Positions 32,226 through 39,567 of a DNA stretch of 64,000 bases are shown here, piece by piece. The number at the start of each line of letters is the position of its first letter. The stretch's first letter is position 1. Origin of the DNA: Blautia luti. Its GTDB lineage: Bacteria; Bacillota; Clostridia; Lachnospirales; Lachnospiraceae. Position numbers and translations under genes: made by a program. The stretch is from the NCBI RefSeq assembly GCF_013304735.1, contig NZ_JAAITI010000005.1, forward strand, positions 1 to 64,000, in the 5' to 3' direction. The notes under the pieces were generated by a model. That model worked only from the letters and a program-made list of their open reading frames with translations. It was not told the DNA's origin and searched no databases.

Positions 32226-34421
32226 ATGAAATCATTAGTGATCGCGGAGAAACCGTCGGTTGCCAGAGACATTGCAAGAGTCCTTCACTGCAGCCAAAAA
32301 GGGAACGGAACCCTGGAAGGAAAAGATTATGTAGTGACCTGGGCACTGGGACATCTGGTAACCCTGGCAGATCCGGAAGAATACGATAAAAAATATACCA
32401 AATGGGAACTTTCCACCCTTCCTATGATGCCGGAAAAAATGAAACTGGTGGTGATCCGCCAGACATCCAAACAGTACAATACGGTAAAAAAACAGCTTTA
32501 CCGGAAGGATATCGGGGAGATCATCATTGCCACAGATGCCGGACGTGAGGGAGAACTGGTAGCCAGATGGATCCTTGCAAAGGCAGACTGTCATAAACCG
32601 ATCAAACGTCTGTGGATCTCATCGGTAACGGATAAGGCGATTCGTGACGGTTTTGCCCACCTGAAGAACGGCCATGATTATGATAATCTTTACCGTGCGG
32701 CACAGGCCAGGGCAGAAGCAGACTGGCTGGTGGGAATGAACGGAACAAGAGCACTGACCTGTAAATACAATGCCCAGCTTTCCTGTGGACGTGTGCAGAC
32801 ACCGACCCTTGCCATGATCGCAAGAAGAGAGCAGGATATCCGGGAATTTAAACCGGAAGATTATTACGGCATCACCCTGCAGGCAGGAAACGTGCGCTGG
32901 ACCTGGAGAGACAAAAAGAGCGGAAGTCTCCGGACTTTTAAGAAGGAACGGGCCCAGGAAATCCAGGCAAAAGCCGGAAAAAGCAGCCTTACAGTAACCA
33001 AAGTTTCCAGAAAACCGAAGAAGACCTATGCGCCGGGACTTTATGACCTGACAACCCTTCAGAGAGAAGCCAATCAGAAATATGGTTTTTCCGCAAAAGA
33101 GACTCTGAATATCATGCAGCGGCTCTATGAGAACCACAAGGTTCTTACGTATCCAAGAACCGATTCCAGATATATCGGAAAGGATGTAGTTCCTACGATT
33201 AAAGAACGCCTTCAGGCATGCGGAACAGGCCCCTACCGGAAACTTGCCGGTGCGCTGGCAAACAAACCGATCCAGGCCAATGCAAGTTTTGTGGATGATA
33301 AGAAAGTCAGTGATCATCATGCCATCATTCCTACAGAACAGTTTGTACAGCTGGATCACATGACAAATGAGGAACGGAAGATCTATGATATGGTAGTCCG
33401 CCGTTTCTTAAGTGTGCTGTATCCGCCGGCTGTATATGAGCAGGTAAGTATGGAAGGAACTGCAGCAGGAGAAACTTTTGCCGCAAGCGGACGGATCGTA
33501 AAAAGCGCCGGATGGAGGGAAGTCTATGAAGGTGGTTGGCAGGATGAGGAAGAAGAGGATTCCTCTGATAAGCTGAAAGACCAGAAACTTCCGGAGCTCA
33601 CGGAAGGCCAGATTCTTACTGTGGAATCTGCATCTCTTACAAATGGCAAAACAAAACCGCCTGCAAGATTTACAGAGGCCACACTTCTCGGGGCTATGGA
33701 GAATCCGGTCCACTTTATGGAAAGCCACGACAAAAAGGCGGCGAAGACCCTTGGCGAAACCGGTGGACTTGGAACGGTAGCTACAAGAGCCGATATCATC
33801 GAGAAGCTTTTTAACAGTTTTATGATGGAAAAAAGAGGCAATGAGATCTACATTACCTCCAAGGCAAAACAGCTCCTGGAACTGGTTCCGGAAGAACTGA
33901 AAAAGCCGGAACTTACCGCAGACTGGGAGATGAAACTTAGCGATATTGCAAACGGGAAACTCCGTCAGGATAAATTTCTCACAGGGATCCGTGAGTATGC
34001 CTGCGAGATCGTAGATGAGATCAAGAGCGGACAGGGAACCTTCCGCCATGACAATATGACAAACAAGAAATGCCCCAACTGCGGAAAACATCTTCTGGCA
34101 GTAAACGGCAAGAATGCAAAGATGCTGGTGTGCGAAGACCGGGAATGTGGATACAGGGAGACGGTATCCAGAACCACCAATGCACGCTGCCCGAAATGCC
34201 ACAAGCGTATGGAGATGCTTCTGAAGGGAAAAGAAGAAACCTTTGTATGCCAGTGCGGATATAAAGAGAAACTTTCATCCTTCCAGGCGAGACGTGCTAA
34301 AGAAGGTGCAGGTGTCAATAAACGGGATGTGCAGCGTTATCTGAAAAAGCAGCAGAAAGAGGCAAATGAGCCGGTGAACAACGCATTTGCACAGGCATTA
34401 TCCGGGATTAAACTGGATTAA
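32226..34421 (+). CDS. topB: DNA topoisomerase III
   Basis: A 731-residue type IA topoisomerase. The Toprim domain starts LVIAEKPSVARDIARVL and holds ATDAGREGELVARWI. The catalytic tyrosine lies in LTYPRTDSRYIG. LSCGRVQTPTLAMI and PARFTEATLLGAME are also present. The C-terminus carries Cys-rich zinc ribbons (CPNCGKHLL, CEDRECGY, CPKCHKRM, CQCGYKE). It decatenates single-stranded intermediates. The start at 32226 follows GAGGTG, and the longer in-frame extension overlaps the response regulator. Topoisomerase III also occurs on mobile elements, but this full-length copy in a housekeeping setting looks chromosomal. Confidence 0.93.
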   Translation: MKSLVIAEKPSVARDIARVLHCSQKGNGTLEGKDYVVTWALGHLVTLADPEEYDKKYTKWELSTLPMMPEKMKLVVIRQTSKQYNTVKKQLYRKDIGEIIIATDAGREGELVARWILAKADCHKPIKRLWISSVTDKAIRDGFAHLKNGHDYDNLYRAAQARAEADWLVGMNGTRALTCKYNAQLSCGRVQTPTLAMIARREQDIREFKPEDYYGITLQAGNVRWTWRDKKSGSLRTFKKERAQEIQAKAGKSSLTVTKVSRKPKKTYAPGLYDLTTLQREANQKYGFSAKETLNIMQRLYENHKVLTYPRTDSRYIGKDVVPTIKERLQACGTGPYRKLAGALANKPIQANASFVDDKKVSDHHAIIPTEQFVQLDHMTNEERKIYDMVVRRFLSVLYPPAVYEQVSMEGTAAGETFAASGRIVKSAGWREVYEGGWQDEEEEDSSDKLKDQKLPELTEGQILTVESASLTNGKTKPPARFTEATLLGAMENPVHFMESHDKKAAKTLGETGGLGTVATRADIIEKLFNSFMMEKRGNEIYITSKAKQLLELVPEELKKPELTADWEMKLSDIANGKLRQDKFLTGIREYACEIVDEIKSGQGTFRHDNMTNKKCPNCGKHLLAVNGKNAKMLVCEDRECGYRETVSRTTNARCPKCHKRMEMLLKGKEETFVCQCGYKEKLSSFQARRAKEGAGVNKRDVQRYLKKQQKEANEPVNNAFAQALSGIKLD

Positions 34422-34445
34422 GAAGCAGAAAGAGAGGAAACGGAC

Positions 34446-34826
34446 ATGGGATTACAGGATGACAGAATGTCAGGAAATATTCAGGATATCGCAAGACTGA
34501 TCACAAGACTTCTTCTTAATGGAGATATGCCGCAGTATACACTTCCTGCAGCAGAGGCAGATTATACAGAAGCAGATCATCTTTTTAAGAAAGTTATCGG
34601 ACTTGCCGATGAGGGCGACATCAATGGAGCGGAAAATGAGCTTCTTATGAATATGGAGGACGATGATCCAGATTATCTGGAACTTGCCCTTACATTTTAT
34701 CTGTATCTCAATGATATGGATGGCGATTACCTGGATGACCACGGTTATTCCAGGGAAGAGGTCCTGGACGGGGTGAAAAGCCTTGCGGAAGACTGGGGCG
34801 TTACCGGACTGGAGACCCTGGTCTGA
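34446..34826 (+). CDS. DUF6483-like protein, function unknown
   Basis: A 126-residue acidic, mostly helical soluble protein. It resembles small Lachnospiraceae proteins of the DUF6483 type (N-terminal QDIARLITRLLL, then repeated acidic helices ending AEDWGVTGLETLV). The internal pattern ADEGDINGAENELLMN, then DYLELALTFYLYLN, looks like a tetratricopeptide-style helical pair. It sits 24 bp after topB and shares one base with the next gene (TGATG), so it is cotranscribed with both. No function can be assigned. Confidence 0.65.
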   Translation: MGLQDDRMSGNIQDIARLITRLLLNGDMPQYTLPAAEADYTEADHLFKKVIGLADEGDINGAENELLMNMEDDDPDYLELALTFYLYLNDMDGDYLDDHGYSREEVLDGVKSLAEDWGVTGLETLV

Positions 34827-35497
34827 TGCGGCGGGAAGTTACGCTGGAGGAGATTTCCGACGGCCGTTTATACGAAGCAAATGACATGGTAAAGGCAGAC
34901 TGCCAGGACTGTAAAGGATGTTTTGACTGCTGTACCGGAATGGGAGATTCCGTTGTGCTGGATCCTTTGGACGTATGGCGTTTAAGCCAGGGACTTGGTT
35001 TAAGTGTGGATCAGCTTCTTGCGGGAAAAATCGAGCTTGGCGTTACAGACGGGAATATTTTGCCGCATCTTAAGATGGCAGGTGCAGAGGAACGATGCGT
35101 ATTTCTGGATGGAAACGGAAGGTGTTCCATCCACAGTTTCCGTCCGGGATTCTGCCGTCTGTTCCCGCTGGGAAGATATTATGAGGATGGTGGCTTTAAA
35201 TACATCCTTCAGATTCACGAGTGCAAAAAGACCAGCCGCAGTAAGATTAAGGTCCGGAAATGGGTAGATACACCGGATTTCAAAAACTACGAAAAATTTG
35301 TCTGTGACTGGCATTATTTTCTTCTGGATGTGCAGGAAGTTCTCTATGAGAGTGAGGACAGTGACCTGATCCGAAATCTGAACATGTATGTGGTAAACCA
35401 GTTCTACCGGAAGCCTTATGACGGGAACCGGGATTTTTATGAGCAGTTTTACGAGAGACTTGCGGCTGGAAAAGAGCTCCTGAGCCTTGGGGTGTGA
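34826..35497 (+). CDS. YkgJ-family cysteine cluster protein
   Basis: A 223-residue protein of the YkgJ/Fe-S-oxidoreductase-like group with conserved cysteines that probably bind zinc or an Fe-S cluster. They are CQDCKGCFDCC near residues 26-36, then CVFLDGNGRCSIHSFRPGFCRLFPLG, the family's second cluster. A conserved acidic and aromatic region follows. The biochemical role is unknown. Its start overlaps the stop of the preceding gene (TGATG), which implies translational coupling with the DUF6483-like gene. Confidence 0.85.
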   Translation: MRREVTLEEISDGRLYEANDMVKADCQDCKGCFDCCTGMGDSVVLDPLDVWRLSQGLGLSVDQLLAGKIELGVTDGNILPHLKMAGAEERCVFLDGNGRCSIHSFRPGFCRLFPLGRYYEDGGFKYILQIHECKKTSRSKIKVRKWVDTPDFKNYEKFVCDWHYFLLDVQEVLYESEDSDLIRNLNMYVVNQFYRKPYDGNRDFYEQFYERLAAGKELLSLGV

Positions 35498-35540
35498 GAC
35501 AGGTTCTCTCAAGCGGAGGAAAGAAAGGATTTTTTAACAT

Positions 35541-36440
35541 ATGAACTTAAATCAGCTCACATATTTTGTGACACTTGCCCAGATCGAGAATTATACCAGG
35601 GCGGCAAAGAGGCTGGATATTACGCAGCCAAGCCTGAGCCATGCGATTTCCAACCTGGAAAAGGAACTTCAGGTGCCCCTTTTTGAGCGCCACGGAAGAA
35701 ATGTGACCATGACAAAATACGGGGAAATGTTTCTGAAATATGTGCAGGACTCCTTACATATCCTGAATCTTGGTGTGGAGAGGATTCAGGAAGCGGCAAG
35801 GATTCCAGGTGGAAGTATTTCCATCGGGTATATCCATACCCAGGGACGCAGGTTTATTCCGGAGCTTGTCCGTGGGTTCTTAAATGAACAGGAAGGGAAA
35901 AAAATAGATTTTCATTTTCAGAATGCGGCAACAGGTACTCTGATCCGTGGATTGAAGGAAGAGAAGTTTGACGTGATCTTCTGCTCCCGTGCGGAAGGGG
36001 AAAAAGAAATCAGCTTTGTGCCGGTAGCAGAAGAAAAACTGGTGGCTGTTGTACCGGAAGATCATGCCCTTGCCGGAAAAAATACAGTGACCATAGAAGA
36101 ACTGGGCCAGTATCCCCAGGTGACGTTTACCCCCACCAGCGGACTGTATTTTGTGGTACGGGAACTTTTTGAAAAGGAGGGAATCGTACCGGAAACCGCT
36201 TTTGAAGTGGAAGAGGATGGTGCCCTTGCGGGAATGGTGGCAGAAGGTTTCGGTGTGGGGATTGTGCCGGATGTGCCGGTGATCCATACCCTGCCTGTGA
36301 AGATCTTAAATATCGAGAATCTTCATTACCGCCGTTACATATACATGGGAATGCTGAAAAACCGGTATCCAAGTTCTCTTGTAGAGCAGTTTCGGGATTA
36401 TATCTTCAAGCATTACCGGATCTATGAAGTGATACAGTAG
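35541..36440 (+). CDS. LysR-family transcriptional regulator (first of two paralogues)
   Basis: A 299-residue LysR-type regulator. The winged helix-turn-helix (1-60) includes NYTRAAKRLDITQPSLSHAI, and an effector-binding periplasmic-protein-like domain follows (about 90-299). It is clearly related along its length to the LysR protein at 37577-38485 (TQPSLSHAIS, KLFEKNGRNVS versus PLFERHGRNVT), so they are paralogues flanking the chorismate mutase-shikimate kinase gene. It probably responds to quinate, shikimate or an aromatic-pathway intermediate and binds the ATCTATAGAT boxes nearby. Both points are inference. Confidence 0.9.
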   Translation: MNLNQLTYFVTLAQIENYTRAAKRLDITQPSLSHAISNLEKELQVPLFERHGRNVTMTKYGEMFLKYVQDSLHILNLGVERIQEAARIPGGSISIGYIHTQGRRFIPELVRGFLNEQEGKKIDFHFQNAATGTLIRGLKEEKFDVIFCSRAEGEKEISFVPVAEEKLVAVVPEDHALAGKNTVTIEELGQYPQVTFTPTSGLYFVVRELFEKEGIVPETAFEVEEDGALAGMVAEGFGVGIVPDVPVIHTLPVKILNIENLHYRRYIYMGMLKNRYPSSLVEQFRDYIFKHYRIYEVIQ

Positions 36441-36464
36441 AATACCTGCGAAAAAATTTTTGTG

Positions 36465-36503
36465 AAAAATCTCTGCTTCTTATGAGGAGGCAGAGATTTT
36501 TTT
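36465..36503 (+). terminator. Terminator after the first LysR gene
   Basis: AAAAATCTCTGC pairs with GCAGAGATTTTT, followed by further T. Confidence 0.85.
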
Positions 36504-36522
36504 ACAGGGGAGGAGAATGGCG

Positions 36523-36558
36523 AATCTATAGAGGAATTTATAGAAAATATCTATAGAT
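36523..36558 (+). promoter_or_regulatory. Triple CTATAG-type boxes (candidate LysR binding region)
   Basis: Three boxes spaced about 12-13 bp: AATCTATAG (36523-36531), AATTTATAG (36535-36543) and the perfect palindrome ATCTATAGAT (36549-36558). The last is centred about 70 bp upstream of the predicted start of the shikimate kinase transcript, the classical position for a LysR recognition site. The same palindrome occurs at 49521-49530 and a relaxed form at 38579-38590. Confidence 0.6.
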
Positions 36559-36587
36559 TACATGTATAAATTCAATAAAAGTTTAGG

Positions 36588-36616
36588 TTGAGATAAAAAT
36601 GACCAGTTGGTATAAT
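36588..36616 (+). promoter_or_regulatory. Promoter of the chorismate mutase-shikimate kinase gene
   Basis: TTGAGA (36588-36593), 17 bp, TATAAT (36611-36616). Predicted start is near 36623, giving a leader of about 70 nt. Confidence 0.7.
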
Positions 36617-36693
36617 AAGGACAGACACTTGATTTAAAGTGATAAAGTGATGACGGAAATCCGTAATAAAATGAACGAAGCAAAGGAGAAATT

Positions 36694-37482
36694 ATGAACC
36701 AGTTAGAAGTATTAAGAGAGAGCCTTGGACAGTGCGATGAGATCATCCTGGATGCACTGCTTATGAGAAACAGAATCGTAGAGGACATCATGGTATACAA
36801 GGAAGCACATGATCTTCCGGTACTTCAGCCAGAGCAGGAGGCGAAGCAGAAAGGATGGCTGGAAGCCAGAATGGAAGGCAGACGCCACAAGAAAGAAGTG
36901 AATGATGTTTTCGCAAGCATCACACAGAACAGTAAGAGAATTCAGTCCAGAAATCTTTTCAATTACAATATCTTCCTGATCGGATTCATGGGCGCAGGTA
37001 AATCCACAATCTCTGATTACCTGAAGAATGCACTGGCCATGGACGTTGTGGAGATGGATCAGTGTATCGTGGAGAGACAGGGAATGAGTATTTCCGATAT
37101 TTTTGAGACTTACGGAGAAGAGTATTTCCGTGAGCTTGAGACAAATCTTCTTATCGAGATGCAGTCTCAGTCCAATGTTGTAGTATCCTGCGGCGGCGGT
37201 GTTCCAATGAGAGAGCGCAACGTTGTTGAGATGAAGAAAAACGGTCGTGTGGTACTCCTTACCGCAAAACCGGAGACAATCCTTGAGCGTGTAAAAGATA
37301 ACCATGACCGTCCGCTTCTTGAAAACAACAAGACAGTTCCATTTATCGCAGACCTGATGGAGAAACGTCGCGCAAAATATGAGGCAGCAGCCGACATCGT
37401 GATCCAGACAGACGGAAAGAGCGAGCTTGAGATCTGCGAGGAGCTGATCCACAGACTTCGTGAGGCAGATGCGAATAAATAA
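36694..37482 (+). CDS. aroK: Chorismate mutase (AroQ)-shikimate kinase fusion
   Basis: A 262-residue fusion. Residues 1-85 are an AroQ-type chorismate mutase helix bundle (R27 and K36 in NRIVEDIMVYK fit its active-site Arg and Lys). Residues 90-262 are shikimate kinase, with P-loop GFMGAGKST (97-105), the EMDQ acidic pair, YFRELE arginine, CGGG substrate loop and the lid arginine in DRPLL. It would phosphorylate shikimate, and the mutase domain would convert chorismate to prephenate. It lies between two LysR genes behind a LysR-box promoter. This links the quinate/shikimate genes to aromatic amino acid synthesis. EPSP and chorismate synthase genes are not in the window. Confidence 0.9.
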   Translation: MNQLEVLRESLGQCDEIILDALLMRNRIVEDIMVYKEAHDLPVLQPEQEAKQKGWLEARMEGRRHKKEVNDVFASITQNSKRIQSRNLFNYNIFLIGFMGAGKSTISDYLKNALAMDVVEMDQCIVERQGMSISDIFETYGEEYFRELETNLLIEMQSQSNVVVSCGGGVPMRERNVVEMKKNGRVVLLTAKPETILERVKDNHDRPLLENNKTVPFIADLMEKRRAKYEAAADIVIQTDGKSELEICEELIHRLREADANK

Positions 37483-37518
37483 TCGCTGATCATAAAACAG
37501 AATATTTTTTACATAATT

Positions 37519-37578
37519 AAAGGACAGCTGTCCGATAAACCGTACAGAAACAAGACGGAATCGGGCAGCTGTCCTTTT
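37519..37578. terminator. Bidirectional terminator between convergent genes
   Basis: AAAGGACAGCTG pairs with CAGCTGTCCTTT across a 35-nt loop that itself holds TCCGA/TCGG pairing. The stop codon of the minus-strand LysR gene lies in its right flank. Confidence 0.8.
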
Positions 37579-38485
37579 AATTGGTCTTATAAAAAATTTC
37601 CTTGGATGTTTTCTCGATCACAAACTTCTTAAAGGCTTCCACAACCGGAGGATGGTATACATCTTTCAGCATGGCCATGTAGAAATTTCTCTGCCAGCTT
37701 GGGGAAACAAGTGGCAGGATCTTAAGATCCAGAGAATGAAGGATGGGGATATCCGGGGCAATGCAGATGCCGAAATCATTGGCAACAAATCCTGCGGCAA
37801 CCTGGTCCTCATCGATTTCAAAAGCAACATCCGGGTACTGGCCGATACTCTTAAACAGCTGGTCAATGATCTGGCGGAGACCACTTCTCTTCTTGAAGAT
37901 GATCTGTTTATATGGAAGAGTTTCCTCCAGATGGATCTCGGATTTCTCCGCAAGAGGATGTCCGGGAGGAACAATAACCACCAGATCCTGCTTGGCAACG
38001 GGGATAAACTCGATCAGCGGTTCGTCATCAAATTTGGAACAGAAGCCGATATCATATTTCTTCTCTTTCAGGCCGGTAAGGATATCGCCGGTAAGCACCT
38101 TGTCGCAGAACAGATTGAAATTGATCTGTTTTCCCTCGTTGGCAGTGAGAAAACTGCGGATGATCTTCGGCACAAAATCAACACCCAGAGTCCGGAGAAA
38201 GGCCACATCAATCTGTCCTTCTCCCTTTCCGGCAAGCTGGAGACCGTTTACAGAGGAATCCAGCCGGTTCAGGGTTTCTTCCACATCCCCCAGAAAAGTT
38301 TTGCCATATTTGGTGAGAGAAACATTCCGTCCGTTTTTTTCAAATAATTTCACTCCAAGTTCTTCCTCCAGGGAAGAGATCGCGTGACTTAAACTGGGCT
38401 GTGTGATCGCCAGAACATCAGCAGCTTTCGTGTAATGTTCCAGATGGGCCAGTGTCACGAAATATCGAAGATGATACAGGTTCAT
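37577..38485 (-). CDS. LysR-family transcriptional regulator (second paralogue)
   Basis: A 302-residue LysR-type regulator with an N-terminal HTH (HYTKAADVLAITQPSLSHAI) and an effector-binding domain. It is divergent from the isomerase-enoate reductase-shikimate dehydrogenase-transporter operon starting at 38710 and is probably its activator or repressor. I start at ATG 38485 (AAGGAG at 8 bp) rather than an in-frame TTG two codons earlier. The shared upstream region holds an AATCTATGAATT box and a Rex-like site. Its ligand is unknown, and quinate, shikimate or 3-dehydroshikimate would fit. Confidence 0.9.
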   Translation of the reverse strand: MNLYHLRYFVTLAHLEHYTKAADVLAITQPSLSHAISSLEEELGVKLFEKNGRNVSLTKYGKTFLGDVEETLNRLDSSVNGLQLAGKGEGQIDVAFLRTLGVDFVPKIIRSFLTANEGKQINFNLFCDKVLTGDILTGLKEKKYDIGFCSKFDDEPLIEFIPVAKQDLVVIVPPGHPLAEKSEIHLEETLPYKQIIFKKRSGLRQIIDQLFKSIGQYPDVAFEIDEDQVAAGFVANDFGICIAPDIPILHSLDLKILPLVSPSWQRNFYMAMLKDVYHPPVVEAFKKFVIEKTSKEIFYKTN

Positions 38486-38578
38486 TTTCAAAGCTCCTTT
38501 CGTAAGTTTATCTGAAGGTTTTATTTAAGCAGATTCCAGTGAAAATGTTTTATATAGTATACCACGATATATTGATAA

Positions 38579-38590
38579 AATCTATGAATT
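38579..38590 (+). promoter_or_regulatory. Relaxed LysR-type box
   Basis: AATCTATGAATT is a near match to the AATCTATAGATT palindrome found at two other promoters of the cluster. It is centred about 58 bp upstream of the predicted start for the 38710 operon. Confidence 0.45.
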
Positions 38591-38607
38591 CTCCTGGTAC
38601 AATCAAT

Positions 38608-38636
38608 TTGTTTTGTATTTAACAAAGTTATATAAT
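38608..38636 (+). promoter_or_regulatory. Promoter of the quinate/shikimate operon with overlapping Rex-like site
   Basis: TTGTTT (38608-38613), 17 bp, TATAAT (38631-38636). TTGTTTTGTATTTAACAA (38608-38625) covers the -35 and spacer and matches the Rex consensus TTGTTAAnnnnTTAACAA at 12 of 14 positions. If real, the operon would be repressed at a low NADH/NAD ratio. Confidence 0.55.
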
Positions 38637-38709
38637 GCTTATAGAAAAAAGATACAAAATAATTTAAAAAAAACAAAAAAAATTATTTATATTTTCAGGA
38701 GGAATCACC

Positions 38710-39549
38710 ATGTCAAAAGAATTTCCAATTACAATCAGTTCCTGGACACTTGGAGATCAGTGCAAATTTGAGGACCGTGTAAAAGCAGCCAAAGAAGCTG
38801 GCTATGAGGGAATCGGCCTGAGAGCGGAAACCTACGTAGATGCCCTGAATGAGGGACTTTTCGACGAGGATATCCTGGCAATCCTGGATAAATATGACAT
38901 GAAGGTAACAGAGGTTGAGTACATCGTACAGTGGGCAGAGGAACATCGTTCCTATGAGCAGAAATACAAAGAGCAGCTCTGCTTCCATATGTGTGAATTA
39001 TTTAACGTAGAACAGATCAACTGTGGACTGATGGAGAACTATTCCGTAGAGTACACAGCACAGAAACTCCGTGAGCTCTGCCACAGAGCAGGCAAATACA
39101 TCATCGGTGTTGAGCCAATGCCATACAGCGGAATCCCGGATGTGAAAAAAGGATGGGCTGTTGTAAAAGCTGCTGACTGTGAGAACGCAAAACTGATTCT
39201 TGATACATGGCACTGGGTAAGAGCAAATCAGCCCATCGAGCTTTCCGTACTTGAGGGAATCCCGGCAGACAAGATCGTATCCATCCAGATCAACGATGTA
39301 TGGGAAAGACCATACGCAACAACAATCTTAAGAGATGAGTCCATGCATGATCGTCTTGCTCCTGGAACAGGAATCGGAACAACCGTACCGTTCGTAAAAA
39401 TGATCAAAGAAAAAGGTATCAAACCAAATGCAATCGGTGTAGAGGTTATCAGCGATGCAAACCTTGAAAAAGGTATCGAGTATGCTGCAAAACATACATA
39501 CGAGAACACCAAGAAAGTACTGGAAGAGGCTTGGCCGGAAGTACTCTAA
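38710..39549 (+). CDS. Xylose isomerase-like TIM-barrel protein (sugar phosphate isomerase/epimerase family)
   Basis: A 279-residue AP-endonuclease-2/xylose-isomerase-like TIM barrel. Candidate divalent-metal ligands are Glu in GVEPMPYSG, Asp/His in LILDTWHWV, the acidic pair near QINDVWE, and Glu in IGVEVISD. This fold includes sugar epimerases, inosose dehydratases and the AsbF/QuiC-type 3-dehydroshikimate dehydratases. It is the first gene of an operon with quinate/shikimate dehydrogenase and dehydratase genes, so a role on a cyclitol or dehydroshikimate is plausible, but nothing in the sequence fixes the reaction. AGGAGG precedes the ATG. Confidence 0.8.
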   Translation: MSKEFPITISSWTLGDQCKFEDRVKAAKEAGYEGIGLRAETYVDALNEGLFDEDILAILDKYDMKVTEVEYIVQWAEEHRSYEQKYKEQLCFHMCELFNVEQINCGLMENYSVEYTAQKLRELCHRAGKYIIGVEPMPYSGIPDVKKGWAVVKAADCENAKLILDTWHWVRANQPIELSVLEGIPADKIVSIQINDVWERPYATTILRDESMHDRLAPGTGIGTTVPFVKMIKEKGIKPNAIGVEVISDANLEKGIEYAAKHTYENTKKVLEEAWPEVL

Positions 39550-39567
39550 TCAGAAAGGAGAACACAC

